A DNA stretch of 48,463 nt from Agrilactobacillus fermenti. GTDB taxonomy: Bacteria; Bacillota; Bacilli; Lactobacillales; Lactobacillaceae. Position 1 is the stretch's first letter. The number at the start of each line of letters is the position of its first letter. The stretch is taken from NCBI RefSeq assembly GCF_021030645.1, contig NZ_JACGCJ010000022.1:1-48463 (forward strand), read 5' to 3'. The notes beneath the pieces were generated by a model. The model was not told where the DNA came from and made no database searches. It worked only from the letters and a program-made list of their open reading frames with translations. Shown piece after piece: positions 7,810 to 16,917 of this stretch. The position numbers and the translations under genes are program-made.

Positions 7810-8841
7810 CTAATCGACTTTAACGATCCAGCCTTTTGGTGCTTCAACATCACCAAATTGGATGCCGGTTAATTCATCATATAACTTCTTAGTGACTGGT
7901 CCAACTTCAGTTTCACTATAAAAGACATGATAGTTATCGCCATATTGAATTCCAGCGATTGGTGAGATAACAGCTGCAGTCCCACAAGCACCAGCTTCAG
8001 AGAATTCATCCAAGTTATCAATTGAAATTTTAGTTTCTTCAGTCTCTAACCCTAAACGATCCTTAGCAAGATCAAGTAATGAATACTTAGTGATACTTGG
8101 TAAAATCGATGGTGATTTTGGTGTTAAGAATTTTTTGCCATCTTTAGTGATCCCAAAGAAGTTTGCCGAGCCAACCTCTTCAATATATTTATGTTCAATT
8201 GGATCCAAGTAGATGGCATCACTATAGCCATGTTTATGTGCCCAGTCACCAGCTAGTAAACTAGCGGCGTAGTTCCCACCAACTTTACTTTGACCAGTGC
8301 CTTTATGGGCGGCACGGTCATAATCCAAAACAACGAACTTAGTTGGCACTAAGCCACCCTTAAAGTATGGGCCAACAGGCATTACAAAAATACTAAAAAT
8401 ATATTCATCAGCTGGTTTGACCCCGATATTTGGGCCGACACCAATCAATAATGGTCTTATGTATAATGTGGCACCTGTCCCATATGGTGGGACATAATCT
8501 TCATTTGCTTTAACAACTTCTTTAACAGCATTCACAAAATCTTCAACTGGATATTCTGGCATTAAGAGCCGGTCAGCTGAGTTTTGCAGCCGTTTGGCAT
8601 TACGGTCTGGTCTGAATAATTGAACCGAACCATCTTTTGTCCGGTAAGCCTTCAAACCCTCAAAGGCACCTTGACCATAATGTAAAATTGGTGAGCCTTC
8701 ATGTAAATGTAGATAAGGATCCTCTGTTAATTCGCCTTTTTCCCATTTACCATTGCGATAATAGGCTAAATAGCGGTAAGGTAATTGCATATAGTTAAAT
8801 CCTAAGTTGTTCCAATCAATATCAGATGCTTTTACGACCAT
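7810..8841 (-). CDS. ilvE: Branched-chain amino acid aminotransferase
   Basis: A 343-residue fold-type IV PLP enzyme that interconverts leucine, isoleucine and valine with their 2-oxo acids using 2-oxoglutarate/glutamate. Typical class motifs are LHYGQGAFEGLKAYR (54-68), LYIRPLLIG (127-135), the PLP-lysine region GQSKVGGNYAAS with K186, and IEEVGSANFF. The size and motifs fit the IlvE group II form. An upstream in-frame ATG exists at 8877, but the ATG at 8841 has AAGGAG about 9 nt before it. The gene is divergent from the UvrA-like gene, sharing about 110 bp of promoter region. In lactic acid bacteria without full biosynthesis, this enzyme mainly serves catabolism and aroma formation. Confidence 0.93.
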   Translation of the reverse strand: MVVKASDIDWNNLGFNYMQLPYRYLAYYRNGKWEKGELTEDPYLHLHEGSPILHYGQGAFEGLKAYRTKDGSVQLFRPDRNAKRLQNSADRLLMPEYPVEDFVNAVKEVVKANEDYVPPYGTGATLYIRPLLIGVGPNIGVKPADEYIFSIFVMPVGPYFKGGLVPTKFVVLDYDRAAHKGTGQSKVGGNYAASLLAGDWAHKHGYSDAIYLDPIEHKYIEEVGSANFFGITKDGKKFLTPKSPSILPSITKYSLLDLAKDRLGLETEETKISIDNLDEFSEAGACGTAAVISPIAGIQYGDNYHVFYSETEVGPVTKKLYDELTGIQFGDVEAPKGWIVKVD

Positions 8842-8952
8842 ATTGCATCGCTCCTTCTTAATGATTTCCATTATCATAACGCAAATTATGAATAAATGCT
8901 ATATCATTTTTAATAATTCTCTAATTTTTCATATTTATCGGAGGTCAGAAAC

Positions 8953-11478
8953 GTGTCAACTGAACTACCACAAAACATTGAAGTCAAAGATGCTCATATT
9001 CATAATTTAAAACATATTGATTTAAAGATTCCCTTACATCGTTTTGTAGCTATTTCTGGACTGTCTGGTTCTGGCAAATCTTCACTAGCCCTAGGCACTC
9101 TATATGCTGAAGGGTCACGACGCTACTTAGAAGCGTTATCTACCTATACCCGGCGGCGGATCACGCAAGCAGCTAGTTCACAAGTCCAAGACATTAAATA
9201 TCTGCCCGCGGCGATTGCGCTCCGGCAGCGGCCTTCGGTACCCAACATTCGTTCTACTGTCGGTACCATGACTGAAGGCTTGAACGTCCTGCGCTTGATG
9301 TTCTCCCGCTTGGCTTCGCACCAATGTCCGAATGGGCACCAGGTTCCAGCCAATATTGGTGTGGCTCAAGCCATGGCTGTGGCAGGTGCTGAAATGGGCC
9401 GTATCACTTGTCCGACCTGTGGCGTCCGCTTCTCAGTTCCTTCAGCCGAAGATTTTGCCTTCAATGCTGCAGGTGCTTGCCCGACTTGCGGCGGCCTTGG
9501 TCGCATTCGCCAAATCGATCCCACAACATTAATCGATGATCCCGACAAAACAATTTTGGATGGTGCAGTTGCTTCCTGGCGCTTACCTGGCCGTAATTTT
9601 ATGCCCTATGTGGCTGAACAAATCGGCGTTCGAATCAACGTGCCCTATAAAGAACTAACCCCAGCGGAAAAAAATATCGTTCTCCACGGGGCCAAGAAAC
9701 AATACAAAATTTCTATTCCTACAGCAACTGGCCGTGTTTTTAATATGGACCACGCTTTGTACGAAAATGCCTACGATGCGGTAACGGACACGGCTAAGAA
9801 CACACACAATGAACGAACTTTGAAACGGTTAGATAAATTTTACAATTTTGGTATTTGCCCCGACTGCCACGGCACTCGTTTTGCCCCTAAATTATTGACG
9901 AGTTTATTAGCTGGCAAAAATATTGCTCAAGTCAGCCAATTCACCATTGCTCAACTTTTAAACTTTAGCCAAGACTTGACGCACTATTTTCCAGATAACA
10001 TGCAGCTGCTTGTCAAACGATTACAGACAGAATTGACCCATACCTTACAGCCACTGGTAGATCTGGGACTCGATTATCTTACCTTAGATCGCGCCGGCCA
10101 AACTTTATCCACCGGTGAATTACAGCGGATCCAACTGACTAAGACACTACAGAATGAAACGACAGGTATTCTATATGTCCTAGACGAACCATCCGTGGGC
10201 TTACATCCAGACAACGTTACCGGTCTGATTCAAATCTTTAAACGTTTAGTTGCTTTAGGTAATTCTTTGATCGTGGTTGAACATGATCCAGCAATCATAG
10301 CGGCCAGTGACTACATTATTGAAATTGGCCCTGGTGCTGGCCGTGAAGGCGGACGTGTCATTGATCAAGGTACCCCAAAAGCAATTATGGCCAGCCCAAA
10401 ATCTTTAATTGGCCCTTATCTAAGTGGGCGAGCAAATATTTTAAGCCATCCCCAAACAAAGGGTGATTTATTTGCACACGGCAAACTTGGCATTCAAATC
10501 AAGCATAAGTTTAACCTAGATCATCTAACTGTAGACTTTCCCTTGAATCGTCTATCTGTTGTTTCCGGTTTTTCTGGTGCAGGTAAGACCACGTTGATTC
10601 TTAATTCCCTAGTACCGGCAATTCTTGCCCAGACCAAACAGCAGCCTTTACCAACTCATGTGGCTAAATTAACCAATGATTACATTCGCCATGTGCAGAT
10701 GATCGACTCAACACCCATTGGTAAAACAAATCGCTCAACCGTCGCGACGTACTCGGGTATTTTAGACCACGTACGTCAAATCTTTGCCCAAACAGACCTG
10801 GCACAGCAGCGCCAATATACCGCTAGCTATTTTTCTTATAACTTAAAATATGGTGCTTGCCCAACTTGCGGTGGTACGGGCACCATTGATTTAGATATTC
10901 AGTATTTGCCTGAAATTCAGCAAATATGCCCTGCTTGCCACGGCAAACGCTACAATCCTGATATTTTAGCCGTTAAATGGCAAGGCTACTCGATAGCTGA
11001 TATCCTAGCATTGTCTGTCACTGAAGCTTTACCATTTTTTCAACATGAACCAGCTATCTACACGACTCTACAGACATTAGCTGCTATGGGCTTAGGTTAC
11101 CTGACTTTAGGCGAAAGCACTCCCATTCTCTCCGGTGGCGAGGCGCAGCGCTTAAAACTGGTGACGCAAATGGGCCGCATTCAAAAAGACACACTATATG
11201 TTTTTGATGAACCTTCTGTCGGCCTGCACCCTCAAGATATTCAAACCTTGATCAAGGTTTTCGATGCCCTTTTGGCTGATGGTGCCACGATCATCGTCAT
11301 CGAGCATGACTTGGATATTATTGCCAACGCTGATTACAACCTTGACTTGGGGCCTAAAGGCGGGGCAGCTGGCGGACAAATTCTTTATGCTGGTCCTCGA
11401 GCCGATTTTGTTAAAGCGCCTAAAAGTATTACTGCGCGCTACCTTAAACAATTATTGACACACAATAATTCCATTTAG
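8953..11478 (+). CDS. UvrA-like ABC ATPase (short UvrA paralogue)
   Basis: An 841-residue protein with two UvrA-type ATPase halves. Walker A motifs are GLSGSGKSS (36-44) and GFSGAGKTT (539-547); signature motifs are LSTGELQRIQL and LSGGEAQRLKL. The C-terminal zinc finger is the classic C-x2-C-x19-C-x2-C (C636, C639, C659, C662), and a further cysteine group (C125, C153, C156, C176, C179) lies in the first half. At 841 residues it is about 100 shorter than housekeeping UvrA (about 940-950), which fits class II UvrA or drug-resistance paralogues lacking most of the UvrB-contact insertion. The start is GTG after GGAGGTC. It is a single gene with a terminator. It probably binds DNA or intercalator-damaged DNA, but is not the main UvrA. 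Confidence 0.85.
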   Translation: MSTELPQNIEVKDAHIHNLKHIDLKIPLHRFVAISGLSGSGKSSLALGTLYAEGSRRYLEALSTYTRRRITQAASSQVQDIKYLPAAIALRQRPSVPNIRSTVGTMTEGLNVLRLMFSRLASHQCPNGHQVPANIGVAQAMAVAGAEMGRITCPTCGVRFSVPSAEDFAFNAAGACPTCGGLGRIRQIDPTTLIDDPDKTILDGAVASWRLPGRNFMPYVAEQIGVRINVPYKELTPAEKNIVLHGAKKQYKISIPTATGRVFNMDHALYENAYDAVTDTAKNTHNERTLKRLDKFYNFGICPDCHGTRFAPKLLTSLLAGKNIAQVSQFTIAQLLNFSQDLTHYFPDNMQLLVKRLQTELTHTLQPLVDLGLDYLTLDRAGQTLSTGELQRIQLTKTLQNETTGILYVLDEPSVGLHPDNVTGLIQIFKRLVALGNSLIVVEHDPAIIAASDYIIEIGPGAGREGGRVIDQGTPKAIMASPKSLIGPYLSGRANILSHPQTKGDLFAHGKLGIQIKHKFNLDHLTVDFPLNRLSVVSGFSGAGKTTLILNSLVPAILAQTKQQPLPTHVAKLTNDYIRHVQMIDSTPIGKTNRSTVATYSGILDHVRQIFAQTDLAQQRQYTASYFSYNLKYGACPTCGGTGTIDLDIQYLPEIQQICPACHGKRYNPDILAVKWQGYSIADILALSVTEALPFFQHEPAIYTTLQTLAAMGLGYLTLGESTPILSGGEAQRLKLVTQMGRIQKDTLYVFDEPSVGLHPQDIQTLIKVFDALLADGATIIVIEHDLDIIANADYNLDLGPKGGAAGGQILYAGPRADFVKAPKSITARYLKQLLTHNNSI

Positions 11479-11497
11479 AATATGTCCCAAATCAAAC

Positions 11498-11541
11498 AAA
11501 AACCTCAGCTCTTAGATTTAAATCTAGCGACTAGGGTTTTC
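11498..11541 (+). terminator. Terminator after the UvrA-like gene
   Basis: AAAACCT..AG pairs with CTAGGGTTTT around the palindrome AGATTTAAATCT. A T-rich stretch follows, and the hairpin begins 20 nt after the stop codon. Confidence 0.7.
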
Positions 11542-11661
11542 TGCGTTTAATATCATGCGTATGGCGTATTTTATAAATAGTCAGCTGGCGAATCAACTAA
11601 CCGTTGCTCATTTTGCACGACACGAATCAAAAGTTATCCTTGAATAAAAGTACCGCTCATG

Positions 11662-12018
11662 TTAGGATAGGGCCTCTTTGGTATCAATGCCTTTTTCACG
11701 ATCAGCTAACCATTGCGGCCAAGTTTGTTCAGCCGCTTGACCGTCTTCTGAGAATTTTTGTCCAGTTTGTGCGATCAAAGTGACAAACTCTGGCTGCCGA
11801 TTTTCAACCAAACGGTTCAATAATTCATCGTGCGTAAAGCTGATATTATCAAAGATAAATAAGTTGATGGATGTGATCACATCTTTTTTATCCATTTCAG
11901 AGACAACATCTAAATTTTCATCTTTTTGCAGCTGTAAATAAAAATTCGCAAACTTTTTTACAGCTGTCATTTGGGCATCTGGAGTCAAATTGTCTATTTC
12001 CACAAATTTTTTTGCCAT
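11662..12018 (-). CDS. Hypothetical protein, 118 aa
   Basis: I do not recognise this family. It is an acidic, soluble, mostly helical protein of 118 residues with no signal peptide, membrane segment or cysteine. The N-terminal half is a charged helix region and the middle holds FIFDNISFTHDELLNRLVE. A good ribosome binding site (AGAGGTG) precedes the ATG at 12018, and codon use matches the neighbours, so I take it as real. It stands alone, convergent with the UvrA-like gene and divergent from the DUF2187 gene. No function can be inferred. Confidence 0.7.
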   Translation of the reverse strand: MAKKFVEIDNLTPDAQMTAVKKFANFYLQLQKDENLDVVSEMDKKDVITSINLFIFDNISFTHDELLNRLVENRQPEFVTLIAQTGQKFSEDGQAAEQTWPQWLADREKGIDTKEALS

Positions 12019-12169
12019 CTTTACACCTCTTTAATTATTCCAATTATTATGTTAGTCCCGCCATAAAAATATTGCAATGGCTTTAATGCACCCCTTTAAT
12101 CAATATGGGTTTATATTATATTATTAATAGTTGTATTAATTGATAAAAATCGTAATATGATAAAAGATA

Positions 12170-12198
12170 TTGCATTTACTATAAAAAAATATTATATT
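12170..12198 (+). promoter_or_regulatory. Promoter of the DUF2187 gene
   Basis: TTGCAT (12170-12175) and TATATT (12193-12198) are 17 nt apart in an AT-rich stretch, 36 nt upstream of the start codon. Confidence 0.65.
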
Positions 12199-12233
12199 AG
12201 AGTAATCTTAGGAAAGCGTTTTAGGTGATATAC

Positions 12234-12470
12234 ATGAAAAAAGAAGAAATTTCCGTTGGTAATTCTTATCAATGCCAAGTTAAAGAAGATATGGAAGCAC
12301 CTTTCGTTGGTCATGTGGATAAGGTCTATGAAAACTCAGCTTTACTCACGATCACGGATTATAACTCTCAGGCAGATCAACTAAACGTTGAAGAGTTGAA
12401 TCATCGAATTGTTGTGAACTTTAAACAATTCATCAAGCCGGAAACTAGTGTCGAAGCAGAAGAAAAATAA
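12234..12470 (+). CDS. DUF2187-like small protein (YkvS family)
   Basis: A 78-residue soluble protein resembling DUF2187/YkvS of Firmicutes: an SH3-like small beta fold with VGNSYQCQVKEDMEAPFVGH, a YENSALL strand and the conserved closing segment HRIVVNFKQF. A GTG nine nt upstream is in frame, but the ATG at 12234 follows TTAGGTG at suitable spacing. A near-consensus promoter precedes it and a strong bidirectional hairpin follows it. The molecular role of the family is not known to me. Confidence 0.75.
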   Translation: MKKEEISVGNSYQCQVKEDMEAPFVGHVDKVYENSALLTITDYNSQADQLNVEELNHRIVVNFKQFIKPETSVEAEEK

Positions 12471-12483
12471 AGTGTTGATTCAT

Positions 12484-12600
12484 AAATAGAGGCGAGTGAG
12501 ACAAAACTAACGTTTTGTTTTCGCTCGCCTCTATTTATTTGTGTCCAATTTTATTTTACCTGTGTGCTAAAAGGCAATCCCCTTTGTCTCACGCTCGTCG
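12484..12600. repeat. Repeat family B copy 2, with strong bidirectional terminator hairpin
   Basis: AAATAGAGGCGAG (12484-12496) pairs perfectly with CTCGCCTCTATTT (12524-12536), and ACAAAAC/GTTTTGT extends the stem inside. The tail (12541-12600) contains CAATTTTATTTTACC and CTAAAAGGCAATCCC. This hairpin-plus-tail order matches copies at 7641-7790 (inverted) and 14031-14125. It sits between the convergent DUF2187 and brnQ genes, runs into the last codons of brnQ, and can terminate both. Confidence 0.75.
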
Positions 12601-13932
12601 TTGTAAATGCCAGCCAAGTAAATACCCTAAAATCAATCCGATCAGTCCCGGAATGACCCAGGAAAGACCCACTTCTGAGAAAGGCAAACTGCCTCGCAGG
12701 TGTAACAATTGCTGAACAAATAACGCTTGCGTCCAGACTTTAGGGGCATTTTGTAAACCATCCAAAATAGCCGGAATGACGACAAAAATAATCGGCAAAC
12801 GATAAAACCAAGTTTGTTCTACCTTTAATAGTGGCGCTAGAATACCAGCTAAAATTAGCATAATAGCTAATGGATAAATGAAAAATAGTACTGGTAAAGA
12901 ATAAGCAATCATTTTTGTTAAACCGACATTAGCAAAGATCATCGGCAAGATACTTGCCACTAGTACGACCACGCCGTAAGCCCACTTGGGAAAGAGTTCT
13001 GTAAAAGTCTCCCCAAAAGAAGTAATCAAGCCAATAGCTGTTTTCAAACAAGCTAGAATGACAATCGCTGCCAAGAGGGCACTGCCCATTTCTCGAAAAT
13101 AATAATGGGCCGTCTGGGCTAGAATAACGCCACCATTTGCCGCCGGTTTAAACTGTCCCAAACTCATTGTGCCTAATAAGGTTAATAAGGTATATAAAAT
13201 TCCCATTAAAATAATACTAAATACACCTGAAGTTAATGTATCTTTGGCAATAACTTTAGGATCCGTAACACCCAGTTGGCGAATCGCGTTGACCACCGTA
13301 ATTCCAAAAGCCAGAGCAGCTAAAGCATCCATCGTATTATACCCTTCTGTAAAGCCACTGACGAAAGGTTGCACTCGATAACTTCCTTGAGCTAAATGGT
13401 TAAAACCGCCCATTGGTCGAACTAATGCGACAACTAAGAAAATCACTAAAAAGATCAAAAATAAAGGTGTCAAAAACTTACCCACGTAGGTCATGATTTT
13501 GGTCGGTTTACGACAAAACCACCAAGTTAACCCAAAAAACAGAATGCTAAAAATCAATAGTGCTAAGCTTTGCTGGCCTTTAGCAACAAACGGGGCAATC
13601 CCAATTTGATACGAAGTTGTTGCCAATCGTGGTAACGCAAAGAATGGCCCAATAATTAAATACAGCAAAATGGTAAATACATACGCATAGGGTCGACTGA
13701 CCTTTTGAGCTAAATCAAAAACCCCTTCACTGCGGCTAATTCCAATCGCAGCCACCCCTAGTAAGGGCAGCCCAATGCCTGTGACCAAAAAACCAATGAT
13801 TGCTGGAATGACATTTTTACCTGCTTGCTGTCCCATGAATACGGGAAAAATCAAATTACCCGCACCAAAGAACATACCAAATAACATAATACCAATAAAT
13901 ACACGATTACGAAGCGTTAAATTTTTTGTCAT
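12589..13932 (-). CDS. brnQ: Branched-chain amino acid:cation symporter
   Basis: A 447-residue polytopic protein of the LIVCS family, which imports leucine, isoleucine and valine with Na+ or H+. About 12 membrane segments are visible. The N-terminal signature GIMLFGMFFGAGNLIFP is characteristic, as are the GYNTMDALAALAFGI region and the long hydrophobic C-terminal half. The length is that of the family. The ATG at 13932 follows GGGAGGTC. It stands alone. It is not linked to ilvE but belongs to the same branched-chain amino acid economy. No T-box or other leader structure was seen in the 100 nt upstream. Confidence 0.93.
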   Translation of the reverse strand: MTKNLTLRNRVFIGIMLFGMFFGAGNLIFPVFMGQQAGKNVIPAIIGFLVTGIGLPLLGVAAIGISRSEGVFDLAQKVSRPYAYVFTILLYLIIGPFFALPRLATTSYQIGIAPFVAKGQQSLALLIFSILFFGLTWWFCRKPTKIMTYVGKFLTPLFLIFLVIFLVVALVRPMGGFNHLAQGSYRVQPFVSGFTEGYNTMDALAALAFGITVVNAIRQLGVTDPKVIAKDTLTSGVFSIILMGILYTLLTLLGTMSLGQFKPAANGGVILAQTAHYYFREMGSALLAAIVILACLKTAIGLITSFGETFTELFPKWAYGVVVLVASILPMIFANVGLTKMIAYSLPVLFFIYPLAIMLILAGILAPLLKVEQTWFYRLPIIFVVIPAILDGLQNAPKVWTQALFVQQLLHLRGSLPFSEVGLSWVIPGLIGLILGYLLGWHLQRRA

Positions 13933-14030
13933 ACTGACCTCCCTAAACCAAATGATATTTTAAATACTGCCATTTTCTTTTGAAACATTTTCTTTACCAG
14001 ATCTGGGTCAGTTAAAATTGTGCCGATACA

Positions 14031-14125
14031 ACAAGAGGTCGGGACAAAACGAGCGTTTTGTTTCCGGCCTCTATCTGTTTACAAACAATTTTAGTTTAGT
14101 TCCAAAAGGCAATACCCTCACCTAA
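14031..14125. repeat. Repeat family B copy 3, with terminator hairpin
   Basis: AGAGGTCGGGACAAAAC pairs with GTTTTGTTTCCGGCCTCT around GAGC (14033-14071). The tail CAATTTTAGTTTAG...CCAAAAGGCAATACCC matches the tail of the copy at 12484-12600. It follows the minus-strand gene 14141-15136 and probably terminates it. Confidence 0.7.
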
Positions 14126-14140
14126 CTATGAATAACTCAA

Positions 14141-15136
14141 TTAGTGTCCATATTCATATAAACCAGAGAGATTATTACCGTCATAGTAGTAAGCTTCTAC
14201 CGAACGCCCATAATATGCGGCCGTAATTTTTAAACGTTTAGATTTAGACTCAGCTACCGCCTGCTTTAATTTAGATGATAAGTTAAAGGTTGTCTGCCAG
14301 TCTTTTTCGAAATGCTTGTCAGTCTTTAGCTTAGTTGACAGCGTGATTTCATGACTGACATCACGTCCATCTAAGGTAGCTTTAAACCGGGGTTTAGGAT
14401 TTGAAATATCTTTCAGGGTTTCAAAATTAGCTACCAATTGATGCTTGGCTAGCCAAGTACTTGGCACATCAATATTAGGTGCCTTACTGAGCTTAGAAAA
14501 GTTGTTCTTCTTCATTTTACCAGTCGTCAAGACTTCATTTTGAATTTGATAAGTAATCGTCTGTCCAGCACGCTGTGTCAAGGGCTGTAGATCCTTGATC
14601 AAGTCACTATCCTTGTCTAAATTGTAGCCCACAATTACATTCAACTTTTTACCGTGCTTATTGTGTTTGGCAGGTAAATTGATATTTCCAGTTTGATACT
14701 TGACCGGTTTTGCGGTGTCAGCTAACAATTTCAATTTAAAATCAGCTGAACGTTCCAGTCGAAAAGGTGCTTCAAAATTAAGCTGTGTCCCTTTTTTGAT
14801 AGTCATTGGCAACTTAGTCTCCGCAACGTAATTAAAGGTAACTTGTCGCGTATGATTCACAATATACGCCGTTGCCGGTGTCTTTTTATGCTTGCTATCT
14901 TTAAAAGACATATCTGATTGCAAGCGTCGTCGACCATAATCAGTTAAATAAATATACTGGTACTTGCCAACACGAATTTTACCTTGCTTGCGAAAATTCT
15001 GGTACATATTTGCAACACGTTGCTGTTCAAAATGTCGTTTGACTAATTGTGAGCCTTTATAAGCACCCACAAATAAAATCAACCCAACGACCACGATGCC
15101 GGCAATTTTGGCCAGCTGCTTTATCACTCTACTCAA
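14141..15136 (-). CDS. Membrane-anchored protein of unknown function, 331 aa
   Basis: I do not recognise the family. One N-terminal membrane segment (about 9-28, IAGIVVVGLILFVGAYKG) precedes a basic, beta-rich domain of about 300 residues rich in Lys, Thr and Asn, presumably exposed outside the cell. It contains segments such as YQYIYLTDYGRRRL and ITAAYYGRSVEAYYYDG. The layout recalls the extracellular part of TcaA/YvbJ-type proteins, but without the zinc ribbon. The start is uncertain: TTG at 15136 gives MSRVIKQ, and a GTG nine nt later is equally possible. It follows the 211-residue membrane protein gene by 26 bp, so the two probably form an operon. Confidence 0.6.
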   Translation of the reverse strand: MSRVIKQLAKIAGIVVVGLILFVGAYKGSQLVKRHFEQQRVANMYQNFRKQGKIRVGKYQYIYLTDYGRRRLQSDMSFKDSKHKKTPATAYIVNHTRQVTFNYVAETKLPMTIKKGTQLNFEAPFRLERSADFKLKLLADTAKPVKYQTGNINLPAKHNKHGKKLNVIVGYNLDKDSDLIKDLQPLTQRAGQTITYQIQNEVLTTGKMKKNNFSKLSKAPNIDVPSTWLAKHQLVANFETLKDISNPKPRFKATLDGRDVSHEITLSTKLKTDKHFEKDWQTTFNLSSKLKQAVAESKSKRLKITAAYYGRSVEAYYYDGNNLSGLYEYGH

Positions 15137-15162
15137 AAAATTGCACCACTCTCATAAAAATT

Positions 15163-15798
15163 CTAGTCATTATTCTGTGCCTCAGTCTCAATAAAAGTAT
15201 CTGCCGGTACCCGAATCAAAAAGTAATCCACCGCGGTATGGCCCACATGTAGACCTAAACCGTTCATAAAGTTAGGTTGATAGGTTCCCTTTGCCCGGGC
15301 AACAAATGCTTGTTGCATTTGCTCATCGATACGATTCAATTGAACCTTTGGCCAAGGAATACCCGTATTATTTACCGTTAATGGCTTTGATGTTGAGGTG
15401 ATCGTGGCATAATTAGATGAAACTTCATACCGTGCACCTTTGACCCAATAAGTATAATACTGCGTCGAACGTTTTGTCCCACCATTTTGGACTTTGACAA
15501 AGTATCCTTGCGAGCCATTGGTTTGCAAGACTAACGGTTTGTAGCTATAAGTTAATTTAACTTCATCAGTTGCCTTCAAATTGGGCGTTCTGAAAAAGGT
15601 CACGTACATCATTCCGATAAATAATATGAAGAAAACAAAAATCTCGACAATATCTAAAATCAAATGCTTCGCGGAAAAACGCTGACGTTCTTTAATGATC
15701 ATTCTCAAATGCCGTTGGCGAATATTTATAATGATAAAAATAAGCCATGCGAGCACGATCAACCAAGCTGTAATTCCAATAAAATTCCAAGCTGACAT
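15163..15798 (-). CDS. Putative LVIS_2131-like membrane protein, 211 aa
   Basis: Two N-terminal membrane segments (about 5-27 and 47-68) frame a short basic cytoplasmic loop, followed by an extracytoplasmic domain of about 140 residues (QTNGSQGYFVKVQNGGTKRS, YYTYWVKGARYEV). This resembles the LVIS_2131 family of uncharacterised lactobacillus proteins, recalled from its N-terminal MSAWN-type sequence; I could not verify this. It is the first gene of a two-gene operon with the anchored protein at 14141-15136. The function is unknown; the pairing suggests a shared role at the cell surface. Confidence 0.6.
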   Translation of the reverse strand: MSAWNFIGITAWLIVLAWLIFIIINIRQRHLRMIIKERQRFSAKHLILDIVEIFVFFILFIGMMYVTFFRTPNLKATDEVKLTYSYKPLVLQTNGSQGYFVKVQNGGTKRSTQYYTYWVKGARYEVSSNYATITSTSKPLTVNNTGIPWPKVQLNRIDEQMQQAFVARAKGTYQPNFMNGLGLHVGHTAVDYFLIRVPADTFIETEAQNND

Positions 15799-15999
15799 TT
15801 GCTTACTCCTTAATCTTATTACTGAAAATAATTATACATGTTCCACGAGCTATTGAAAATAAACCTAGTTAATTTTGTTCTGAATAGATTAGCCATATGA
15901 TCAAATAATTTAATTCCGTGTGGCTGAAACAAAACTAACGCTGACGTACTTAAATGGAAAGTCCACCATTTGTTGTGGGTTCTTGTTAGAGCTCAGTTG

Positions 16000-16896
16000 C
16001 TAAACACCCAAATATTTTTCCTGATAGCGGCCACGCAAATAATCTTGGATGGCCTGTAACATATGTTGCGTTGCTGGCGTCTGTGCTTGGATCTTATTCG
16101 TCACGAGACATAAAGTCCGCTTGAAAGGCTCCGAGAACGGATAATGGTTGACGTTACCAGTCAATTTGGTCAACGCCAGCTGCGGTAGAATACCCAATCC
16201 TAATCCAGACTCAACCATCGAAAGAATCGACTGATCATCAATGGAATAAGAAATGGAATTAGGCGTGACATTATAACGATCCAGGGCTAGTTTTGTATCC
16301 CGATCGTAATCGATCTGCTGCAAAATGAAATTTTGCTTGCCAATATCTTGATCCGAAATATATTGCCCATTAACCGGGTGAAATTCTTGTGGTGTGATGC
16401 AATAAATCGGATCCTCAATCAACGGTTCAACAATCAATTGATCTGAAACCGGCAATGAGGAAAATCCAATATCAATACTGCCCAGGCGAACTTGTTCCGC
16501 AATATCATTGAATGCCCCTTGGTAGAGCTGAATTTCGATTTTGGGATATTGTTTATGGAAGCCTCGAATAATATCTGGCAGCCAATTGATACAAACGCTG
16601 CTAAAAGCTCCGATGCGAATCAAACCAGCGTTGAGGCCTTTGATATCATCAGCTTCTTGCTGCAGCCGGCCTTCGGTATTTAAAATCTGCCGTACAATTG
16701 GCAGAATACGTCGCCCTTCATCGGTTAATTGAACCCCCGTCCGGTGACGAATAAAAATTGGAAACCCTAGGTCCTTTTCAAATTGATTAATAGAATGACT
16801 GACCGCACTCGGTGTCACATTCAAAACTTTAGCTGCAGCAAAAAAAGTTTGTTTCTCAACAACTGTAGTAAAAACTTCATAACTGAAATTAGCCAT
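16000..16896 (-). CDS. LysR-family transcriptional regulator
   Basis: A 298-residue LysR-type regulator with the N-terminal winged helix at about 1-60 (FAAAKVLNVTPSAVSHSINQ) and a C-terminal periplasmic-binding-like effector domain from about 90. The ATG at 16896 follows ATAGGAG. It is divergent from the PLP aminotransferase gene at 17019, with 122 bp between the starts holding an ATGAAT-TTT-ATTCAT inverted repeat. By the usual LysR logic it would control both itself and the aminotransferase. The effector is unknown. Confidence 0.9.
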   Translation of the reverse strand: MANFSYEVFTTVVEKQTFFAAAKVLNVTPSAVSHSINQFEKDLGFPIFIRHRTGVQLTDEGRRILPIVRQILNTEGRLQQEADDIKGLNAGLIRIGAFSSVCINWLPDIIRGFHKQYPKIEIQLYQGAFNDIAEQVRLGSIDIGFSSLPVSDQLIVEPLIEDPIYCITPQEFHPVNGQYISDQDIGKQNFILQQIDYDRDTKLALDRYNVTPNSISYSIDDQSILSMVESGLGLGILPQLALTKLTGNVNHYPFSEPFKRTLCLVTNKIQAQTPATQHMLQAIQDYLRGRYQEKYLGV

Positions 16897-16917
16897 ATGA
16901 CTCCTATCTTAGCTTAG

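Noticed and set aside
15917-15999. Fourth full copy of repeat family B
   Set aside because: Only a short part (GGCTGAAACAAAACTAACG) resembles the family; the hairpin partner and tail are missing, so it is at most a relic.
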